Assembly (NCBI GenBank): GCA_002189035.1
Contig: CM007992.1
Span: 3,658,001-3,722,000, forward strand
From: Utricularia gibba
Taxonomy: Eukaryota; Streptophyta; Magnoliopsida; Lamiales; Lentibulariaceae
Reading direction: 5' to 3'
DNA: 64,000 bases
A program made the position numbers and the translations under genes. This document shows, in pieces, positions 61,820-64,000 of this stretch. Numbering within the stretch: position 1 is the first letter of the stretch; the number at the start of each line of letters is the position of its first letter. The notes under the pieces were generated by a model that was given only the letters and a program-made list of their open reading frames with translations, did not search any database and had not been told where the DNA came from.

Positions 61820-62095
61820 GTTTACTTTAAGGTTTAATATTTAGTATTTACAATTTAAAAATAGTATAGTATTAGGTTTTACGGTATAGTGATTTAAGAT
61901 TTATAGTTTAGAGTTTAGGGTTTAAGATTTAAATTTTAGATTTTAGGTTTCGAGTTTCGAGTTTGTTATTTAAGTTTATAATTTAACATTTAAGATTTAA
62001 GGTTTTGAACTAAAGTTTTTGACTTTAGGGTTTAGTAGTTTAGAGTTTAAAGTTAATATGTTAGGGTTTATTTTATAAAATTTTAAATTTCTCAT
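61820..62095. repeat. Degenerate TTTAGGG-like repeat tract
   Basis: Many imperfect variants of the plant telomere heptamer (TTTAGGG at 61914-61920 and 62024-62030, GTTAGGGTTTA near 62060, and numerous TTTAAG, TTTAGA and TTTAGG derivatives), all in the same orientation. Consistent with an old interstitial telomere-like tract. Confidence 0.6.
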
Positions 62096-62337
62096 TTATA
62101 TGATTTAATATTTAGAGATTAAGTTTTATGTATTTCTATTTTTTTATAAATGAATTCGATATTTTACAAATGATAATTAAAGACAAGATACATCACAAAA
62201 AATGAAAGTAGAGTATTTAACAATCAAATAATGATAATTAACCGGCGGGGCCGTTGGTTTATGGTTGATGATCACCCTTGTGGAGCCCTTGCGTCATCAT
62301 GCTACGTGGCTTATGGCTGATCGAAAAGCGTACATCA

Positions 62338-62345
62338 CTATAAGG
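62338..62345 (+). promoter_or_regulatory. TATA-like element of the PILS gene
   Basis: CTATAAGG lies 150 bp upstream of the PILS start codon on the same strand and fits a plant TATA element. Confidence 0.5.
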
Positions 62346-62487
62346 CTCTAGTTCTTTGTTGTGTCTGTTGTCTTGATTTCGTAACTAATCATTGTGCTCG
62401 CTGCATCTTCACCATTAGCCACAAGTGTTTTTTTTTTCAAGGCTCACAAGAAGATCACGAGGTCAATACTCAGATCGTCGCAGAGAC

Positions 62488-63966
62488 ATGGGCTTCTGGA
62501 CGCTGTTTGAAGTTTCCTCAATGCCAATGCTGCAGGTGATACTCGTTGGCCTATTGGGAGCTTTCATGGCGACAGAATCGCTCGGTCTTCTTTCGGCAGA
62601 GACCCGTAAATCACTCAACAAGGTAAAGCGTCTGGGTTCCAATCGAATGATCATTCATAATGGGGCGATACGGATCCGGGTCTTTCTTCCCTGTTTCCCG
62701 TGACCGAGAGTTATGATCTCTGGGATTGCGTCTTGAACTTCCCCTGTGCGTCTGTTTCAGATAGTGTTCGTTGCCTTCACTCCCTCCCTGTGCTTCGAGA
62801 TTTTAGCTTCGACCGTGGAACTCAAGGACATAATCTCATGGTACCTCTTAAATCTTTGTGCTGGTTGAGTGTTTCCAGGTTGTGCATACAACAAACCAGA
62901 TATCAGATCAAAATCTGCAGGTGGTTCATGCCTGTGAACATTGGGATAACATGTCTGGTTGGAGGGACATTTGGATGGATAGCTATGAAGATAATCAGAC
63001 CCAAACCATATCTCCAGAATCTCATCATTGCAATGTGTGCAGCGGGTACTTGTCTAACTTTTCTATTAGTCATACACTTCGATGTATAACATTACACTTG
63101 AATTGAACAGGGAATCTGGGAAACATTCTCCTGATTCTAATCCCGGCTATGTGCAATGAAAGCGGAAGTCCATTTGGTGAGAAGAGTGTCTGCAGAACAG
63201 CTGGACTCGCATATTCTTCTTTCTCCATGGCAGTATGTTTGTTGCTTAGCCTTCTTGCCTGCTTGCTGTTTTCATACATCGTTGATGAGAAGCTGGCGCT
63301 AAACAGATTTTTTATCCCAGATTGGAGCTTTCTACATATGGACTTATGCTTACTACTTGATACGACGATCTTCAGAGAAATATGCTGCTATGGTTGCAGC
63401 CGAGGAGGAGGATGAGGAGTGCAAAGAATCAGAAATCAGTGAGAAAACTCCCCTTCTTGCAGTTGTCTCCTCAACCAGCGCTCTAAATGATGACACTGAG
63501 CAATCAGTAAGCTCTCTTTCGTAGCACCTATTCGGCTTAGAAGAAACATAAGATGTGAGCATGACTACACATATAAAAAAAAAAAAAACAGGCGTTGAAT
63601 TGGCTAACTTTTACACTATGATTCGCTTCTCAGATTGTTTCTCCTGCTTTTGACGGCAATTACCTTTTTGCTTTTGGTTTCAATGGAAGAGGACTATGTG
63701 GGGAGTTATTGCACCAGTATTGAAAATGGTACATGGAGTCCTGCATAAGATTCTGGAGGAGCTCAAGGCACCTCCCATTATTTCCTGTGTAAGATCTTAA
63801 TATATCTTCATTTCTTATGTTACTCACTCTTCAAAATGAAAGTTTGCAAAAAAATCTACTTCCAGATACTTGGTTTCATCTTCGGGACAGTTCCCTGGCT
63901 CAGGAACCTCATCATTGGCGATGAAGCTCCTCTCCGAGTTGTCTTCAGTTGCACCAAGCTGCTCGG
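62488..63966 (+). CDS. PIN-LIKES (PILS) auxin transport facilitator, 3' end beyond window
   Basis: Visible exons are 62488-62622, 62761-62840, 62921-63045, 63111-63232, 63321-63506, 63690-63788 and 63866-63966; the last ends at GG|GTAAC and the gene continues off the window. The protein begins MGFWTLFEVSSMPMLQVILVG and continues FMATESLGLLSAETRKSLNK, IVFVAFTPSLCFEILASTVEL, WWFMPVNIGITCLVGGTFGW, ILLILIPAMCNE and FYIWTYAYYLIRR. After a hydrophilic loop (EEEDEECKESEISEKTPLL) the second half starts with LGFIFGTVPWLRNLIIGDEAPLRV. This is the auxin efflux carrier-like family at the ER that controls intracellular auxin. All junctions are in phase. The acceptor before RTMWGVIAP (AAG at 63687-63689) is the least certain. 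Confidence 0.92.
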
Positions 63967-64000
63967 GTAACAAAGCTGAAGCTCTACAAAACCTTATACA

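Larger units (their letters stand above)
60796..62487. other. Divergent intergenic region with telomere-like degenerate repeats
   Basis: 60796-61250 is the RLCK promoter. 61660-62200 is AT-rich and contains a tract of TTTAGGG-like and GTTTAAGATTTA-like variants (about 61820-62095). 62230-62487 is the PILS promoter with a TATA-like element at 62338-62345. The 72-codon frame at 61450-61668 has no domain. Confidence 0.6.

Overview
This is a gene-dense stretch of a plant nuclear genome, most likely an angiosperm. The evidence is spliced genes with short GT-AG introns, plant-only families (SHI/SRS, TGA, AHL, PILS, SABATH-free housekeeping set), chloroplast-targeted enzymes such as Rubisco activase and prokaryotic-type aspartate/prephenate aminotransferase, an intact cytosolic tRNA-Val and AT-rich intergenic DNA. 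I cannot name the species. I see no bacterial, viral or organellar block and no complete transposon.

Layout. 1-9.8 kb: annexin 3' end (+), an unknown membrane protein (-), TRAPPC12-like (-), plastid PAT (-) and trehalose-6-phosphate phosphatase (-). 10-17 kb: AT-rich intergenic DNA with a 60-bp tandem duplication, old repeats, a GC-richer patch of unknown nature and tRNA-Val(CAC) (-). 17-19.2 kb: a decayed TGA/bZIP copy followed by an intact TGA-like gene (+). 20.3-22.8 kb: PHAF1/UPF0183-like gene (-). 23-27 kb: intergenic, with a Copia-LTR-like fragment. 27.3-38.1 kb: SHI/SRS factor (+), telomere-repeat-binding protein (+), RDUF-type RING ligase (-), land-plant GPAT5/7-type acyltransferase (+). 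38.4-43.5 kb: Rubisco activase (-), divergent to IPUT1 glucuronosyltransferase (+). 44-50.6 kb: PEPC kinase (+), unknown protein (-), AHL factor (+), multi-pass membrane protein (-). 51.7-56.3 kb: O-fucosyltransferase-family protein (+) and thaumatin-like protein (+). 57-60.8 kb: NIP1-like RING protein (-) and RLCK-VII kinase (-). 62.5 kb to the end: PILS auxin carrier (+), running off the window.

The genes are individually regulated neighbours, not a pathway cluster. Most models were checked exon by exon and close exactly in frame. The exceptions are the main result of the hunt: Rubisco activase (two places), IPUT1 (two), the RLCK (one) and probably PHAF1 (one) each need a single extra base in a short homopolymer to keep frame, while every splice site and flanking exon is normal. 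Six one-base deficits, all deletions, look more like a consensus-sequence error pattern than independent pseudogenisation, but raw reads or transcripts must decide. Other notable points are a genuinely decayed tandem TGA copy, a CAG repeat sitting on a splice acceptor in TPP, a PEPC kinase with HCD in place of HRD, an intron in a type-I AHL gene, and a 72-bp stop-free in-frame intron in the O-fucosyltransferase gene. I found no convincing undescribed system.
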